From Rhodocyclus purpureus (GTDB lineage Bacteria > Pseudomonadota > Gammaproteobacteria > Burkholderiales > Rhodocyclaceae), in the NCBI RefSeq assembly GCF_016653115.1, contig NZ_NHRX01000038.1, forward strand, positions 97,822 to 161,821: DNA of 64,000 bases, written 5' to 3'. The notes beneath the pieces were generated by a model that was not told the DNA's origin, searched no databases, and was given only the letters and a program-made list of their open reading frames with translations. Below are positions 1 through 10,301 of this stretch, piece after piece (positions within the stretch are counted from its first letter, which is position 1; each line of letters begins with the position of its first letter). Made by a program: the position numbers and the translations under genes.

Positions 1-3000
1 ACATCCTCGCGCGCGAAAACACGGTCGAGACCAACACCAGTTCCTCGATCTCGGGCATGGGCGTGGGCGGCGGCGTGTATGGGACGACCGAGACCACCAC
101 CAACAGTTTCTCCAGCCGCAACGTGGGCACCGAGCTGAACATCGGCGGCGACGCCAAACTGGCGGCCGGCAATACGCTGACCGTGCAGGGCTCCAAGCTC
201 AATGTCGGTGGCGATACCGATATCTCCGCAACCGATATCAAGGTGCTTGCCGGCAAGGATGTGGACCGGACGACCACCACGACCCGGACCACCTCGTATC
301 TGCAGGCCGAATCCGTCGGCGATGATGCAGACAGCAGTGCGGACAGTGCCGAAGACTCAACGGATTCGGGCGGCGAGCCGGAAAGCAGCGCCGAAGGCAG
401 CCGCGCGGAGGCGAAGGCTTCGGTCGGCACTTCGGCCGAGGGCGAAGCGAATGTATCCGCCTCGAAATCCGCCGGACTGACCCTGGCCAAGACGAAGACC
501 ACCGAAACCTCGTCGCTCTCGCAGCGCAGCGTGGGTTCGGAGCTGAACCTGGGCGGCAACGTCAGGATCAACGCCAAGAACAAGGTCACCTTGCAGGGTT
601 CCGATCTCAATGCCGGCGGCGATCTGGATTTGCAGGCGAAGAATGTCGAACTGCTCGCCGCTCAGAACATCGAGCGCACGACCAGCACCACCACGACGAC
701 GCGCCTTGGCCTGTATGCGACCACCGAAAACGAGGCGGGAGCAGGGGGCTCGGCGGGTTCGGGCGCGGAGGCCGGCGCGGAAGCCTCCGCCAAGCGAGGG
801 GGCGGTCAGAAAAACGATGCCGAGGCATCCGCCGCCGCCGGTTCTCAGGCAGGGGCAGAGGGTCAAGCCTCCGCGTCGAGCAAAAACACCGTCGATGTGA
901 TGCGGGTGGACAGCCAGTCCTCGGAGTCGCTCAACATCACGAATACGGGTTCCAACATCCGCGCGGGCGGCAACACCAGGATTACCGCGCAGGAGAAACT
1001 GCGGCTGCAAGGCTCTTCGATCGAATCCGAAGGCGATATCGACCTCAAGGCCAAGGACATGACTTTCGAGGCCGCGCAGGACATCAGCTACACCAAGGAG
1101 ACCAGCAGCACAACCCGTGTCGGCCTCTATCTGGACGCCAACGCCAACGCGGAAGGCAAGGCGGGAGCAGAAAGCAAGGCCAGTGCGGACGCCCAGGCCG
1201 GCAATTCCGGTCTGGCCGGATCGGCCCAGGCCGGCGGAAGCGCGGAAGCTTCCGCCGAGGCCGAGGGTTCGGCCGAGGCGAAGATCGGCGCCGGTATCCA
1301 GGTGAAGGTCAATACGACGACCACCGAATCGGGCAGCAGCACGGCCGTGACCTCGGCGATCAAGTCAAGATCCGGCAGCATCAGCCGAACCGCCGAGGGC
1401 AAGATCCTCGATGTGGGCACTTCGATCGAGGCTGCCGGCGACTTCAACCAGTCGGCCAACTCGATCGTCAGTCTGGCTGCCGAAAATTCGCAGTTCTCGA
1501 AGACCACGACCGAGGAAACCACGGCACGCCTCGGCATTTATGCCGAGGCTGGCGCCAAAGGCGAGGCCGGCGCCAAGGCTGGCGCCAACGCCGGGGCCTC
1601 AGGCGGCACCGGAGCGCTGGATGCCGATGCCGAGGCCAAAGCGGAAGCCGGAGCTTCCGTCGAGGCATCGGCCAAGCAGGGTATCGAGACGACGGTCGAT
1701 CGCACCGTCGACACGGAAACCACCGAGGCGACGCAGGCAGTCGTTTCGAATATCAAGGTGGGCGGCAACTTCAACAGCAAGTCGAAAGAGAAAACCGTAC
1801 TTCAGGGAACTTCGATCGATGCCGGCGGGGATTTGAACATCGCCGCCAAGGAGCTTGAAATTCAGGCTGCGCGTGATACGGAAAAGACCACGTCGTCGAG
1901 CGAGTCGATCTCCACGCGCCTGGCGGTGAATGTCGGCGTCGGTGCCGAGGCCAAGGCCGAAGCAAGCGCATCCTCCAAGGATGGCGCATCCGCCGAGGCC
2001 AAGGCCGAAGCCGGGGTGAATGTAGGCGTCGAGGCCAAGGCCGAGTACGAAAAGACGAATAGCGAACAGCAATCGAGCACCGCGGTGGTCGCCAATCTTT
2101 CTGGCGGCAAGAAGATCAACATCAACACCGAGGGCAAGACGACGATGGAGGGCACCAACTTGAACGCCGGCGAGGGCGGAGTCAACATTGACGCCCAGAG
2201 CCTGGACTACAAGGCGGCCCAGGACACCTACAGTTCCCGTGAAAGCTCGACGAAAGTCGCCGTCGAAGCCGAAGGCAGCATTTCGATCATCGGCAACGAC
2301 AACAGCATGGCGGCGCAGGCCGATGTCGGCGTGGCCAGCGCCCAGTCATCGGGCAGCAACGCCGTGGTGGGCAGCATCAGTTCGGCAGGCGGCTTGAACA
2401 TTCGCACCAAGGACGATACGCGGCTGGAAGGAACCCAGATCGATGTGGCTGGCGATACCAATATTTCCGCCGGCGGCAATGTGGCTTTCGATGCGGCGAG
2501 GAACACCTATCAAGCGAGTTCGGAGAGCGTCGACGTGGGCGCCGGTTTCGATACCGGCGAATCGTCCTTCAACGCCAGCGTCGATGTCAAAACCTCGCGT
2601 GAAAACTCCAGCGAGGCCGTCACCGGCACGTTGAATACCGGCGGTTCCCTCAATATCTCGGCGGGCAAGAACGCAAGCTTCGAGGGCACCCAGATTGCCG
2701 CGGGCGGCGACGCCCAGGTGGTGGCCGGCAACAATGTCGAGTTCAAGGAAGCGCGCAACACGTCGTTCTCCGAATCGACCTCGGTGGCTGTCGAGGTCGG
2801 CGTGGGCGCGTCGGAAGACACCGACGACGAAGGCACCACATCGAAGTCCAAGTCTTTCCGCGCCGACGCCAGTGTGGACTATGAGCGGTCCAGCTCGTCA
2901 GAAGCCGTGACCGGCTCGATCAAGGCGGGCAACAACCTGAACGTCGTTGCCGGCAACGACGTCACTTTTGTCGGCACCGAGATCGGCGCGGGCAACGGTG

Positions 3001-4100
3001 CGGCGGTGTCGGCGGGAGGCGACGTCAACTTCAAGGCGGCGGAGAGCTCCAGCGAAGAGATCAAGGTGGGCGTTTCGGCCGGCTTTGGCGCGGAGACCAC
3101 GACGGAAACCAGGGCGAAGCCGGAAGCGGACGACGAGAAGGACGGCGCGAAGGACGACGCAAAGCAGGCGGCTGAGAAAGGCAAGTCCCCGTCCGGAGCG
3201 GGCGAAAAGACCGACGATGCAGAGCTCAGCAAGACCGACTCGTCGGCCGAAGCAGAGGTGGGTGTCGATTTCGGAATGAGCAGCAGCCAGACTCAGCAGG
3301 GCTCGAAGATATCTGCTGGTGCGGGCGGGATACAAGTCAACGCGGGGCGGAACGTCAATCTGCAAGGCACGCAGATGAAGACCGACGGCGCCGCGGAGAT
3401 CAACGCTGGCGGCAGCGTCAATCGAACCGCCGCGGTGAGTAGTTCCACTTCGTTCGGCATCAGCGCCGGTGTGGGTGTCAAGAACGAGAAATCCGTGGGG
3501 ACTCTGGACGAGCCCGAAAAGGCCGACGACGCCGCTAAGGCCGAAGGCGGTGACAAGGCTGACGGCGGCGCCAAGACTGATGATTCGGCCAAGGACGCCA
3601 AACCCGCAACCAAGGATGGCGCAGCCGCGCAAGCCGGTGCCACAGACGAAAAGGCCGGGGACCAGGCCGAGGACGGGGCGGATGGTCAGTGGGCAAAATC
3701 GGAGGACCAACCGGACAACCAGTTGGGCAGCCTGACCCTGGAAGCGAGCCGCACCACCACCAGGACGAACATCGAGGCCGCGGGCGGCACGCGCATCCGG
3801 TCGGGAGCCGCGCCTGCACAGCCGATTCCCGGCGTGAGCATGACGCTGCGTTCGACCACCCAGTCCGACGGCACATTGAAGACGTTGATTCCCCTGCCTG
3901 GAAACCTGCCCGCCGGCACCAAGGTCAATCTGACCCAGCCGGACGGCAGCGCACTGCCTTCGTGGGTGCAGTTCGATGCGGCCACCGGAACGATCAGCGG
4001 CACGCCGCCGTCAGATTTCGAGGGTGGCTTGAGTATCCTGGTCGCGGTGCCGCAGCCGGACGGAACGACACGAAAGATCGGCGTTCAGTTTGGTTCCTGA
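1..4100 (+). CDS. Haemagglutinin-repeat adhesin (FhaB/CdiA-like), 5' truncated by window edge
   Basis: The frame is open from the left edge (first full codon at base 3), so this is the 3' end of a longer gene. About 1366 residues are visible. They consist of ten recurring beta-helix units, each with a core like LQGT-x-I-x-AGGD (LQGSKLNVGGD, LQGSDLNAGGD, LQGTSIDAGGD, MEGTNLNAGEG, FEGTQIAAGGD), separated by Ala/Gly/Glu-rich spacers. This pattern is typical of filamentous haemagglutinin exoproteins secreted by two-partner secretion. The last ~70 residues (LPSWVQFDAATGTISGTPP) look like a putative Ig/He_PIG domain, not a contact-dependent-inhibition toxin. No immunity-like gene follows. The protein is probably surface-exposed or secreted and adhesive. 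The TpsB partner is not in the window. The family call is firm; the exact function is inferred. Confidence 0.85.
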   Translation, partial: ILARENTVETNTSSSISGMGVGGGVYGTTETTTNSFSSRNVGTELNIGGDAKLAAGNTLTVQGSKLNVGGDTDISATDIKVLAGKDVDRTTTTTRTTSYLQAESVGDDADSSADSAEDSTDSGGEPESSAEGSRAEAKASVGTSAEGEANVSASKSAGLTLAKTKTTETSSLSQRSVGSELNLGGNVRINAKNKVTLQGSDLNAGGDLDLQAKNVELLAAQNIERTTSTTTTTRLGLYATTENEAGAGGSAGSGAEAGAEASAKRGGGQKNDAEASAAAGSQAGAEGQASASSKNTVDVMRVDSQSSESLNITNTGSNIRAGGNTRITAQEKLRLQGSSIESEGDIDLKAKDMTFEAAQDISYTKETSSTTRVGLYLDANANAEGKAGAESKASADAQAGNSGLAGSAQAGGSAEASAEAEGSAEAKIGAGIQVKVNTTTTESGSSTAVTSAIKSRSGSISRTAEGKILDVGTSIEAAGDFNQSANSIVSLAAENSQFSKTTTEETTARLGIYAEAGAKGEAGAKAGANAGASGGTGALDADAEAKAEAGASVEASAKQGIETTVDRTVDTETTEATQAVVSNIKVGGNFNSKSKEKTVLQGTSIDAGGDLNIAAKELEIQAARDTEKTTSSSESISTRLAVNVGVGAEAKAEASASSKDGASAEAKAEAGVNVGVEAKAEYEKTNSEQQSSTAVVANLSGGKKININTEGKTTMEGTNLNAGEGGVNIDAQSLDYKAAQDTYSSRESSTKVAVEAEGSISIIGNDNSMAAQADVGVASAQSSGSNAVVGSISSAGGLNIRTKDDTRLEGTQIDVAGDTNISAGGNVAFDAARNTYQASSESVDVGAGFDTGESSFNASVDVKTSRENSSEAVTGTLNTGGSLNISAGKNASFEGTQIAAGGDAQVVAGNNVEFKEARNTSFSESTSVAVEVGVGASEDTDDEGTTSKSKSFRADASVDYERSSSSEAVTGSIKAGNNLNVVAGNDVTFVGTEIGAGNGAAVSAGGDVNFKAAESSSEEIKVGVSAGFGAETTTETRAKPEADDEKDGAKDDAKQAAEKGKSPSGAGEKTDDAELSKTDSSAEAEVGVDFGMSSSQTQQGSKISAGAGGIQVNAGRNVNLQGTQMKTDGAAEINAGGSVNRTAAVSSSTSFGISAGVGVKNEKSVGTLDEPEKADDAAKAEGGDKADGGAKTDDSAKDAKPATKDGAAAQAGATDEKAGDQAEDGADGQWAKSEDQPDNQLGSLTLEASRTTTRTNIEAAGGTRIRSGAAPAQPIPGVSMTLRSTTQSDGTLKTLIPLPGNLPAGTKVNLTQPDGSALPSWVQFDAATGTISGTPPSDFEGGLSILVAVPQPDGTTRKIGVQFGS

Positions 4101-4144
4101 TCGAATGCAGGGCAAGCGGCGCTTGACGCCGATTGCCCTGCGCC

Positions 4145-4948
4145 TCAGTTTTCCGGGCTAATCGAGGTGGTTTCCCGGATGATTTTCCAGCCGTCGCGGA
4201 GGTGCTGCAACTCCAGCACCTTGCCGCCGGTGTGGCGATAGTCGTCTGCAGCCAGCCGTTCGACGAATGCCACCGTGACCGTGTTGCCGTCTTTGGCGAA
4301 CCTCAGTTGCACGTCCTCCAATACGACCTGAACGGTACGGGCGGCCTTGAGGCGTTGGCGGCGCTGGGCGCGCCAGGCATCCGGAGACAGTCCGTTCTGT
4401 GATTTAAAATCGGGAGCATAGGCATTCAGGTAACGGACAACATCGCGTCCCTGCCAAGCATTTCGCCAATGCTCTATCGCCGACATGACTTCGTTTTCCG
4501 GCAGCGAGAACAGGCTGCGCACGGTGGCCAGCTTTCCGCTCAGACGGGGGGATGCTCGCGTGCGCTCTGCCTGCCCATAGGCGCGTTCAGCCAGACCGAC
4601 GTAGACGTCGCCCAACGTTTCCCTTGCCTGGTCGAAGTTTTCATCAAGCGAGAGCGCCCGTTCAAGATAGACCCGGGCCGCCTCGTATCGGCCCTGACGA
4701 GCCTCTGTAATAGCCAGCAGATTCAAAGCCGACAAGCGCTGCGCCAGCGGCGCTTCTACATCATCAGACACGCCTTGCAACAGTTGCCGGGCATCTTCCC
4801 AGCGTTCACTTCCCATCGCCAAACGCGCCGACTGGATCGCTGCCTCGGGGTCCTTGATCGTGGCATCCGGAGCCGCCAAGGACGGCGAGGACATCGTGAA
4901 CAGGATCGAGACGATTACGATGGTGCGTGCCGTAAATGCCTTAAGCAT
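4145..4948 (-). CDS. Exported TPR protein with NTF2-like C-terminal domain
   Basis: 267 aa. Residues 1-25 form a signal peptide ending ...SPSLAA. Residues ~35-125 contain tetratricopeptide-like helices (RLAMGSERWEDARQLLQG; ARVYLERALSLDENFDQAR). The C-terminal ~110 residues (HWRNAWQGRDVVRYLNAYAP ... GWKIIRETTS) resemble the NTF2/SnoaL-like domain found at the end of Cds6-type L,D-transpeptidase-associated proteins. Probably periplasmic. It ends only 44 bp from the adhesin stop, tail to tail, so the two are not co-transcribed. The specific role is unknown; a scaffold in envelope maintenance is a guess. Confidence 0.7.
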   Translation of the reverse strand: MLKAFTARTIVIVSILFTMSSPSLAAPDATIKDPEAAIQSARLAMGSERWEDARQLLQGVSDDVEAPLAQRLSALNLLAITEARQGRYEAARVYLERALSLDENFDQARETLGDVYVGLAERAYGQAERTRASPRLSGKLATVRSLFSLPENEVMSAIEHWRNAWQGRDVVRYLNAYAPDFKSQNGLSPDAWRAQRRQRLKAARTVQVVLEDVQLRFAKDGNTVTVAFVERLAADDYRHTGGKVLELQHLRDGWKIIRETTSISPEN

Positions 4949-5163
4949 GGACGTTGGTTCCCGATCTGGTGTGCTTTCAAACCGCCCCGACGCAAGGGCG
5001 TGCTTTCCTCTGTTTTTCGTCTTCCAAGCCGACTGGATTATGCCGCAAATTTCCGTTCATGCTGAGCGCTGAGCCAGTTCGCCAGGAGTTTCATCGGCCA
5101 GGCGGAGAGCTACCGGTCGTGCGAGGTGACGGGCGGTGTAAACGGGAACGGCAGAGAACGCAG

Positions 5164-5272
5164 TCATGCTTCCTTCTGGTCGCGCATGCAATGGCTTGAT
5201 CCCTGGATGACGAACGTCTCGGCGTGGTGCATCAGTCGATCGAGCATGGCTGAGGTCATGGTGCTGTCGTGG
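5164..5272 (-). pseudogene. Remnant of IS21-family istB (C-terminal tail)
   Basis: Read on the minus strand, this stretch encodes STMTSAMLDRLMHHAETF followed by VIQGSSHCMRDQKEA and a stop at 5164-5166. It matches the C-terminal end of the IstB helper ATPase of IS21 elements (typical A-LLDRLLHHA-V--I-G-SYR). Only about 35 codons remain; the P-loop part, istA and terminal repeats are absent. It abuts the broken M48 peptidase gene, so an old IS21 insertion or an IS-mediated deletion probably removed the 3' end of that gene. It lies in a frame with no start codon nearby and cannot be functional. Confidence 0.6.
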
Positions 5273-5671
5273 CTACTGGGCTTGCTGCTCGATACCGTTG
5301 AAAAACACAGCGACCCGGCATGGCGAAGGGAACGGCGGCATGTGTGACGTCACCGCGCCGCGGTTGGCCGCGCCCATCTTTTGCCACAGGCTGACTCCGG
5401 CGCGCGGGTCGAAGCCGGCGCGGGCGACCAGGTCGAGGCCGACGAGGTTGGCTTCGCTCTCGTCGTCGGCGGCGAGGGCGCCTTTTTCGGCAGCTTGGCG
5501 CTTCAACCGCGCGTATTGCTGCGCGGCCTGCTGTTCGAGTTGAGTCGCGGGAACGAGCTTGCGCAGCGCCGAGGGTTTCCCGACATCGACCCCGTCCTCG
5601 GCCAAGCAGGGATTGACGGCCAGACCGGTGGTGATGAGGCAGCAAACGATCAGGGAGGGAAAGGATTTCAT
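5273..5671 (-). pseudogene. Internally deleted M48-family metallopeptidase remnant
   Basis: The start ATG at 5671 follows an AGGAA Shine-Dalgarno sequence. A signal peptide (MKSFPSLIVCCLITTGLA...) and the mature N-terminus (ALRKLVPATQLEQQAAQQYA) are followed directly by DESEANLVGLDLVARAGFDP and GVSLWQKMGAANRGA. In intact periplasmic M48 (YcaL/LoiP-like) peptidases these parts are separated by ~100 residues containing the HEXXH zinc site, which is missing here. The join falls at ...LAADDESEAN, so the repeated Asp codons could have supported a deletion by short homology. After NRGA the usual 'PPQWLSTHP' end is replaced by unrelated sequence. No catalytic activity is expected. Confidence 0.65.
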
Positions 5672-6084
5672 TGGAAATTCCTGCGAACGGACGAAAGCCG
5701 GACGAAGCAGTTGCATGGACGGTACGGCGTGGGGGGGGCTATCGTCTTTCCATCGGCTTGGCAACTCCGGGGACAGTACACTTGATTCATTCCGCCGGAG
5801 CTCGTTTCAAGTCCGGGTTGGCCAAGCTCGCCCTGCAAGGCGATGCACCTGCCGTTGCCGGCCTCGGTGCCTTTCATGCAGGCGATGAAGGCATTGACCT
5901 TGCTCGTCAGTTCGACCGGGACGACGCCGCCTGAACCGTCCGACAGTTCGCCGCAGTAGAAGGAGACGCGGTACCTGGCGCAGCACGCGCCGCAGGCAGT
6001 GCATGGGTTGTCCGGGCTGTCGCCCATGTCGATGAAGAACCGGTCGTCGTCCCGGATGCGCCGCAGCGGGATGCTTGTCGTCAT
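5668..6084 (-). CDS. YkgJ-family cysteine-cluster protein, C-terminus replaced
   Basis: 138 aa starting at ATG 6084 (MTTSIPLRRIRDDDRFF). The N-terminal cluster NPCTACGACCARYRVSFY is the C-x2-C-x2-CC signature of YkgJ/Fli-type putative Zn or Fe-S proteins, and the following NAFIACMKGTEAGNGRCIAL is also conserved. After GELGQPGL (about position 5810) the family-typical C-xx-YE-RP--CR segment is absent and the reading frame runs into unrelated sequence containing the 5765-5800 repeat. The frame stops 3 bp inside the M48 remnant's ATG. The gene is therefore probably 3'-truncated and may be non-functional. It is head-to-head with hsp20. Confidence 0.6.
   Translation of the reverse strand: MTTSIPLRRIRDDDRFFIDMGDSPDNPCTACGACCARYRVSFYCGELSDGSGGVVPVELTSKVNAFIACMKGTEAGNGRCIALQGELGQPGLETSSGGMNQVYCPRSCQADGKTIAPPTPYRPCNCFVRLSSVRRNFQ
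5765..5800 (+). repeat. REP-like palindromic element, degenerate copy
   Basis: Arms CTCCGG (5765-5770) and CCGGAG (5795-5800) flank GGACAGTACACTTGATTC. The 20-mer beginning at 5769 agrees at 17 of 20 positions with each arm of the hairpin at 28566-28609. It sits exactly where the YkgJ reading frame loses homology to its family. Confidence 0.45.
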
Positions 6085-6180
6085 GAATGTCGTTCGGCAG
6101 TGGCTAGGGGGCGCGTTTTTATCACGACCGGGTAGCTGCCGGCGAGTGGCGCTGCGCGTCGCCGGAAGTGGCGGCATGCA

Positions 6181-6209
6181 CTTGAACTTCTGCCGCTCGC
6201 GCCCATATC
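6181..6209 (+). promoter_or_regulatory. Candidate sigma-32 (RpoH) heat-shock promoter
   Basis: CTTGAA (6181-6186), a 15-base spacer, then CCCATATC (6202-6209). This fits the RpoH consensus CTTGAA-N13-15-CCCATNT. It lies about 50 bases before the first hsp20 start codon, which is what a heat-shock promoter for this gene pair would look like. Confidence 0.7.
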
Positions 6210-6259
6210 GGTCGGTGTGTGCCTGACCCGGGCACTTTCGCGCCCAAGGAGAAGACTTC

Positions 6260-6700
6260 ATGATCTATCGTTCCCTCTTCCCCCGCGATTTCCTCTCCGA
6301 ACTGGAACGCCTGCAGAGCGAGATCCGGCAGAACCTTGATTTCTCACCGAGCATTCGCGGCATCAGCCGCGGCGGCTTTCCGGCGATCAACGTCGGCAGC
6401 ACGCCGAAGTCGGTCGAAATCTACGCCTTTGCCCCCGGCGTAGACCCGGCGAGCATCGACGTGCAGCTGGAAAAAGGCGTCCTCACCGTCGCCGGCGAGC
6501 GCAGGAGCGTGCTGCCGCCGCCCGAGGCGAAGGCGACCGCGCATATCGACGAGCGCTTCAGCGGCCGTTTCCGCCGCGTCGTCACCCTGCCCGACGACAT
6601 CGACGCCAATTCGGTCGCGGCCAGGTACCGCGACGGCGTGCTGCACATCAGCATCCAGCGCCGCGCGGCCGCCGAGCCCCGTCGCATCACCGTTCAGTAA
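6260..6700 (+). CDS. Small heat-shock protein, Hsp20/IbpA family (first copy)
   Basis: 146 aa. ATP-independent holdase chaperone of the alpha-crystallin family; cytoplasmic, binds unfolding proteins as large oligomers. An alpha-crystallin domain spans residues ~45-135 (VEIYAFAPGVDPASIDVQLE; GRFRRVVTLPDDIDANSVAA; YRDGVLHISIQR), with the conserved strand motif A-Y-DGVL. The C-terminus is short. A GGAG-type ribosome site (AAGGAGAAG) lies upstream and a sigma-32-like promoter at 6181-6209. The second hsp20 follows after 10 bases, so the two form an operon. Confidence 0.9.
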   Translation: MIYRSLFPRDFLSELERLQSEIRQNLDFSPSIRGISRGGFPAINVGSTPKSVEIYAFAPGVDPASIDVQLEKGVLTVAGERRSVLPPPEAKATAHIDERFSGRFRRVVTLPDDIDANSVAARYRDGVLHISIQRRAAAEPRRITVQ

Positions 6701-6710
6701 GGAGCCCGAG

Positions 6711-7085
6711 ATGAGCGAAACCGTCAGCAAGGAAAACCCGTCCGCCCGCGAAGCTGCGACGCTGGTGCCGCCGGTCGATGTGATCGAGGATCAGGGCGGA
6801 ATCACCCTCTACGCCGACCTGCCCGGTGTGCCCAAGGACGGGATCAACGTCCATGTCGACGCCGACACCCTGAGCATCGAGGGCGAGATCGCGCTCGATC
6901 TGCCCGAGGGCGTCGAATCGACGCACGCCGAAGTGAGCCTGCCGCGCTACCGCCGCTCGTTCACGCTGTCGCGCGAGCTCGACGCCGACAAGGTCAATGC
7001 CGAGTTCACCCACGGCGTGCTCAAGCTGCGCATCCCGAAGGCCGAACACGCGCTACCGCGGAAGATCCAGATCGCGGTCGAGTGA
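6711..7085 (+). CDS. Small heat-shock protein, Hsp20 family (second copy)
   Basis: 124 aa. The alpha-crystallin domain covers nearly the whole protein (ITLYADLPGVPKDGINVHVD; YRRSFTLSRELDADKVNAEF; THGVLKLRIPK). It is shorter and clearly diverged from its upstream neighbour, and resembles the HspA-type partner often found next to a longer Hsp20 in proteobacteria. Preceded by AAGGAG. It is co-transcribed with the first copy and likely forms hetero-oligomers with it (inference). Confidence 0.9.
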   Translation: MSETVSKENPSAREAATLVPPVDVIEDQGGITLYADLPGVPKDGINVHVDADTLSIEGEIALDLPEGVESTHAEVSLPRYRRSFTLSRELDADKVNAEFTHGVLKLRIPKAEHALPRKIQIAVE

Positions 7086-7145
7086 TCGCCGGCGCAGGGC
7101 CGGATGCAGCGCGCGCCCGGCCCGCTGGCGCTGCGCTGCAGCAGT

Positions 7146-8285
7146 TCAGACTCCGGGCTGCAGCGTCACGCTGACTTCGCGACTCCTGCCGTCGCGTTCG
7201 ACGCCGAGCGCGACGACATCACCGACCTTGAACTCGTCGAGGCGCAGCAGCAGTTCCTGCAGCGAGCGGATCGGCTTGCCGGCGACCGCGGTGATGACGT
7301 CGCCGGGAACGATGCCGCCATTGCCGCGGCTGACGCCGCTGAGGCCCGCCTGGTCGGCGGCCGATCCCGGCTCGACGCGCAGCACGAACACGCCTTGCGT
7401 TCCGCTCATCGCCACCAGTTGCCGGTTGATCCGCTCGTCGGCCTCGATGCCGAGCCCCGGCCGGATGTACTTGCCTTGGCTGATGATCTGCGGCACCACG
7501 CGCATCACGGTGTCCACCGGCACCGCGAAGCCGATCCCCGCCGAGGCGCCGCTCGGGCTGTAGATCGCCGTTGTGATGCCGATCAGCCGCCCGGCCGAGT
7601 CGAGCAGCGGTCCGCCCGAGTTGCCGGGGTTGATCGCCGCGTCGGTCTGGATCAGGTGCTGGATCGCCTGGCCATCGCGTTCGCCGGCGAGCGTACGGTC
7701 GAGTGCCGAGACGATGCCGCTGGTCAGCGTCCAGTCGAGGCCGAAGGGGTTGCCGATGGCGAACACCTTCTGCCCGACCTTGAGGTCGGCGCTGGTTCCT
7801 ACCGGTACCGGCGGCGGCCGCTTGAAGCCGACGCCGATCTTCAGCACCGCGATGTCGTGGTCGGGGCTGGCGCCGACCAACGCGGCCTTGTAGTCGCGAC
7901 CGTCGGCGAGCTTCACCGTCGCCGCCGACGCGTTCTCGATCACGTGGTAGTTGGTCACCACATGGCCGGCGTCGTCCCAGATGAAGCCGGAGCCGGTGCC
8001 GCGCGGGACAGCGAAGACGTTGCGCGTCCATGCGTCGCGCACCAGTGCCGAGGTCGAGATATACACCACCGAGTCGCGCGATCGCTCGAACAGCTCGATC
8101 GTCGACTTCTCGTCGGCCGCCAGGTCGCCGCGCGCGCTGACCGTGCGCGGCGTGGCGGTATCCGGCGCCCACAGGGATTCGGCAAACGGCAGCAACTGCC
8201 ACAGGCCGAGCAGTAGCGCCGCCAGGCTGGCGACGGCGAGCAGGCGGCGCATGAACGAGGGGCGCGCGGAGTTCGAGGTTTTCAT
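7146..8285 (-). CDS. S1C serine protease of the HtrA/DegS-DegQ family
   Basis: 379 aa from ATG 8285. A single hydrophobic N-terminal segment (LLAVASLAALLLGLWQLLPF) anchors it in, or targets it through, the inner membrane. The trypsin-like domain shows the full catalytic triad: His in VVTNYHVIENA, Asp in SPDHDIAVLKI, Ser in NPGNSGGPLL. One C-terminal PDZ domain follows (GVFVLRVEPGSAADQAGL ... GDVITAVAGKPIRSLQELL). One PDZ domain and a membrane anchor are closer to DegS than to DegP. It acts in periplasmic protein quality control. It lies 42 bp downstream of aacS on the same strand but is functionally unrelated to it; it converges on hsp20. Confidence 0.9.
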   Translation of the reverse strand: MKTSNSARPSFMRRLLAVASLAALLLGLWQLLPFAESLWAPDTATPRTVSARGDLAADEKSTIELFERSRDSVVYISTSALVRDAWTRNVFAVPRGTGSGFIWDDAGHVVTNYHVIENASAATVKLADGRDYKAALVGASPDHDIAVLKIGVGFKRPPPVPVGTSADLKVGQKVFAIGNPFGLDWTLTSGIVSALDRTLAGERDGQAIQHLIQTDAAINPGNSGGPLLDSAGRLIGITTAIYSPSGASAGIGFAVPVDTVMRVVPQIISQGKYIRPGLGIEADERINRQLVAMSGTQGVFVLRVEPGSAADQAGLSGVSRGNGGIVPGDVITAVAGKPIRSLQELLLRLDEFKVGDVVALGVERDGRSREVSVTLQPGV

Positions 8286-8327
8286 TTGCGGACCGGTCGG
8301 TGATCTTCCCAGCCCGTGATTTTCCAC

Positions 8328-10297
<1,970 letters not shown>

Positions 10298-10301
<4 letters not shown>

